DNA of 7,910 bases from Pseudomonadota bacterium. GTDB taxonomy: Bacteria > Myxococcota_A > Polyangia > Fen-1088. The stretch's first letter is position 1, and the number at the start of each line of letters is the position of its first letter. Below are positions 6,342 to 7,910 of this stretch, piece after piece. Made by a program: the position numbers and the translations under genes. Location of the stretch: contig JADGRD010000142.1 of NCBI GenBank assembly GCA_017881285.1, positions 1 through 7,910 on the forward strand, in the 5' to 3' direction. The notes below the pieces were generated by a model. The model searched no databases, was not told the DNA's origin, and was given only the letters and a program-made list of their open reading frames with translations.

Positions 6342-7226
6342 ATGATGGAATTGCCAGCCTGGACCGAGCTCCTGGTGAAGGTCATCGCGGTCGCGAGCGC
6401 GCGGTTGCCGGACGACGTCACGGCCGCCATCCGCAACGGGCGCAAGCGCGAGACCGACGGCTCGCTCGCCGCCATGGCCCTCGACGCGGTTCTCAAGAAC
6501 GCCGAGCTGGCGTGGGTCGACAAGGCCCCGATGTGCCAGGACACCGGCGTGCCGGTCTTCTGGATCCACCATCCCGCGCGGGTCTCGACCGGCCTGCTCG
6601 TCCGGGCTTGCGCCGAGGCCGTCCGCCGCGCCACCGCACAGAGCCTGCTGCGCGAAAACGCCGTCGACACCCTCACCGGCCGCAACACCGGCACGGGCCA
6701 AGCGCCGGGCATCCCAAGCGTGCACTGCGAGGAATGGGCTCGCCCGGAAACCAAGATCGAGCTCTTGCTCAAGGGCGGCGGCTGCGAGAACACGAGCGCG
6801 CAGTACTCGCTGCCCGACAGCAAGCTCGGCGCGGATCGGAACCTGGAAGGCGCCCGCCGGGTCGTTCTTGACGCGGTCTACCAGGCGCAAGGCAAGGGCT
6901 GCGGGCCCGGGATCCTGGGCGTGTGCCTGGGTGGCGACCGCGGCTCCGGCTACCTCGAGGCCAAGTACCAGCTCATGCGCCGCCTCGACGACAAGAACCC
7001 CGTAGCCGAGCTCGACACCCTCGAACGGCGCCTGGTCGAGGAATCCAACCAGCTCGGCATCGGACCCATGGGCTTCGGCGGCAAGACCACGGTGCTGGGG
7101 GCCAAGGTCGGCACCCTCGGCCGCGTGCCCGCCAGCTACTTCGTGTCCATCGCCTACCTGTGCTGGGCCGCCCGCCGGGCCACCGCCATCGTCGGCGCCA
7201 ACGGAGACGTGACATGGCCAAGCTGA
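6342..7226 (+). CDS. Class I fumarate hydratase / L(+)-tartrate dehydratase alpha subunit
   Basis: A 294-residue N-terminal-type subunit of the oxygen-sensitive [4Fe-4S] hydratases. They interconvert fumarate and (S)-malate, or dehydrate L(+)-tartrate to oxaloacetate. Signature segments are MCQDTGVPVF (64-73), GGGCENTSAQ (145-154), GKGCGPGILGVCLGGDRGSG (184-203) and GPMGFGGKTTVLGAKVG from about residue 242. Cys65, Cys148 and Cys187 sit where this family places its three cluster ligands, and Asp67 is the conserved Asp of CQDTG. The length is normal for the alpha subunit of the two-subunit form. The start is the first of two consecutive ATG codons (6342, 6345), where family similarity begins; an in-frame ATG at 6243 would add 33 unlikely residues. 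The beta gene starts 13 bases before this gene ends. Fumarase and tartrate dehydratase cannot be told apart from these motifs. Fumarase in the TCA cycle is the likelier role because no tartrate transport or regulatory gene is nearby. Confidence 0.92.
   Translation: MMELPAWTELLVKVIAVASARLPDDVTAAIRNGRKRETDGSLAAMALDAVLKNAELAWVDKAPMCQDTGVPVFWIHHPARVSTGLLVRACAEAVRRATAQSLLRENAVDTLTGRNTGTGQAPGIPSVHCEEWARPETKIELLLKGGGCENTSAQYSLPDSKLGADRNLEGARRVVLDAVYQAQGKGCGPGILGVCLGGDRGSGYLEAKYQLMRRLDDKNPVAELDTLERRLVEESNQLGIGPMGFGGKTTVLGAKVGTLGRVPASYFVSIAYLCWAARRATAIVGANGDVTWPS
7203..7206 (+). promoter_or_regulatory. Shine-Dalgarno site of the hydratase beta gene
   Basis: GGAG (followed by A) lies seven bases upstream of the ATG at 7214, inside the end of the alpha coding region. 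It is the clearest ribosome binding site in the window and decides the beta start. It also supports translational coupling of the two subunits. Confidence 0.7.
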
Positions 7227-7807
7227 GCCTGCCCTGCGACGAGGCGGCCATCCGCGCCCTGCGCGTGGGCGAGGAGGTCCTGCTCTCCGGCCGCATCATC
7301 ACCGGCCGGGACACGGCCCACCACTGGCTGGTCGGCGGCTTCCGCGCGGAGGTCGCGCCCTACCTGGCCGACTCGATCATCTATCACTGCGGTCCGGTCG
7401 TGCGAAAGAATCCCGACGGCAGCTACGTCTTCGTCGCCGCCGGGCCCACGACCAGCGCCCGCGAAGAGCCCTATCAGGCCGAGGTGATTGGCCGTTACCA
7501 CCTGCGCGGCGTGATCGGCAAGGGCGGCATGTCGGGCAAGACCCGCAAGGGCCTGGTCGAGCACGGCGCCGTGTACCTGCACGCGGTGGGCGGCACCGCG
7601 CAGTCCCTGGCGCACGCCGTGGTCCGCGTCGAGCGCGTCTTCCAGCTCGAGGAATTCGGCGTGCCCGAGGCCATGTGGGTCATCGAGGTCAAGGATTTCC
7701 CGACCGTGGTCACCATGGATGCGCAAGGCAGCTCGCTGCACGAGACAATCGCCGAGGCGTCGAGAGCAGTCTTGCAGAAGCTGCTAGGGCAGAAGACTCC
7801 ACTCTAA
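7214..7807 (+). CDS. Class I fumarate hydratase / L(+)-tartrate dehydratase beta subunit
   Basis: A 197-residue C-terminal-type subunit (FumA C-terminal/TtdB family) that pairs with the alpha subunit to complete the active site. Characteristic segments are SGRIITGRDTAHHWL (25-39), IIYHCGPVV (55-63), GPTTSAREEPY (77-87), GVIGKGGMS (99-107), VYLHAVGGTAQSLA (120-133), EAMWVIEVKDFPTVVTMDAQ (152-171) and GSSLHE (172-177). The TTSxR and GKGGM blocks carry residues that bind the dicarboxylate in class I fumarases, and both are intact. The length is typical of the separate beta subunit. ATG 7214 is set by the GGAG upstream and by the family start; the 13-base overlap with alpha implies one transcript and balanced synthesis of the two chains. 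Splitting FumA into two chains is common in archaea, clostridia and deltaproteobacteria-like lineages. Whether the substrate is fumarate or tartrate stays open, as for alpha. Confidence 0.92.
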   Translation: MAKLSLPCDEAAIRALRVGEEVLLSGRIITGRDTAHHWLVGGFRAEVAPYLADSIIYHCGPVVRKNPDGSYVFVAAGPTTSAREEPYQAEVIGRYHLRGVIGKGGMSGKTRKGLVEHGAVYLHAVGGTAQSLAHAVVRVERVFQLEEFGVPEAMWVIEVKDFPTVVTMDAQGSSLHETIAEASRAVLQKLLGQKTPL

Positions 7808-7813
7808 ACCTCC

Positions 7814-7849
7814 CCCCCACTTCCAGCCTCGCCCCCACTTCCAGCCTCG
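7814..7849. repeat. Tandem duplication of an 18-bp unit
   Basis: Two perfect adjacent copies of CCCCCACTTCCAGCCTCG lie at 7814-7831 and 7832-7849, starting six bases after the stop of the hydratase beta gene. They run directly into the hairpin pair that follows. The unit is strongly pyrimidine-rich on this strand and shows no coding character. Confidence 0.85.
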
Positions 7850-7892
7850 CCCCGCAACGCGGGGAGAGGCCGCCGAGCCGGAGGCTCGGCGG
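7845..7892. repeat. Two back-to-back hairpins, probable extragenic repeat element
   Basis: Hairpin one pairs CCCCGC (7850-7855) with GCGGGG (7859-7864) around the loop AAC. Past one G/A mismatch it extends through CCTC (7845-7848) and GAGG (7866-7869). Hairpin two starts at the next base: a perfect 10-bp stem CCGCCGAGCC (7870-7879) with GGCTCGGCGG (7883-7892) around the loop GGA. The following GTGAGGGG resembles the flank of hairpin-rich intergenic repeats seen in many GC-rich bacterial genomes. There is no T-tract, so it is not a textbook intrinsic terminator, although it could end or stabilise the hydratase mRNA. Confidence 0.65.
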
Positions 7893-7910
7893 GTGAGGGG
7901 ACTCGCCTCT

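Noticed and set aside
7870..7910. Intrinsic terminator after the hydratase operon
   Set aside because: The hairpins are strong, but no T-rich tract follows on either strand, so it is listed as a repeat element instead.

Overview
This is a 7.9 kb chromosomal window from a high-GC bacterium. It is tightly packed with genes, and most codons end in G or C. I see no phage, plasmid, insertion sequence, CRISPR, tRNA or rRNA signal. The gene content is a RecB/RecD pair, a DUF1844 protein, a large GT-C-type membrane protein of a kind common in GC-rich deltaproteobacterial, acidobacterial and planctomycete genomes, and a two-subunit class I fumarase-type hydratase. Together these suggest a Myxococcota/Desulfobacterota-like or similar uncultured lineage. 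That placement is inference only.

Layout. (1) Positions 1-3860, plus strand: the 3' two-thirds of recB (its 5' end lies outside the window), then recD, which overlaps recB by four bases. They encode the nuclease/helicase and the fast helicase subunits of exodeoxyribonuclease V; recC probably lies upstream. (2) 3895-4547, plus strand: two small genes. The first encodes a 59-residue basic protein with a SHOCT-like helix-turn-helix core and noticeably lower GC at third codon positions. The second encodes a DUF1844 protein preceded by a plausible sigma-70-type promoter. (3) 4508-6226, minus strand: a 572-residue multi-pass membrane protein, probably a GT39-like glycosyltransferase. Its 3' end overlaps the DUF1844 gene tail-to-tail by 40 bases. 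(4) 6227-6341: a short divergent intergenic region. (5) 6342-7807, plus strand: alpha and beta subunits of an iron-sulfur fumarate hydratase/L(+)-tartrate dehydratase, overlapping by 13 bases and so probably translationally coupled. (6) 7808-7910: a non-coding tail with an 18-bp tandem duplication followed by two back-to-back hairpins. It looks like a dispersed extragenic repeat.

The genes form independent functional blocks: DNA end repair, two small proteins of unknown role, envelope glycan or lipid-linked sugar transfer, and central carbon metabolism. I see no evidence for a novel multi-gene system. The points most worth a second look are the small SHOCT-like protein beside DUF1844 and the structured repeat at the right edge.
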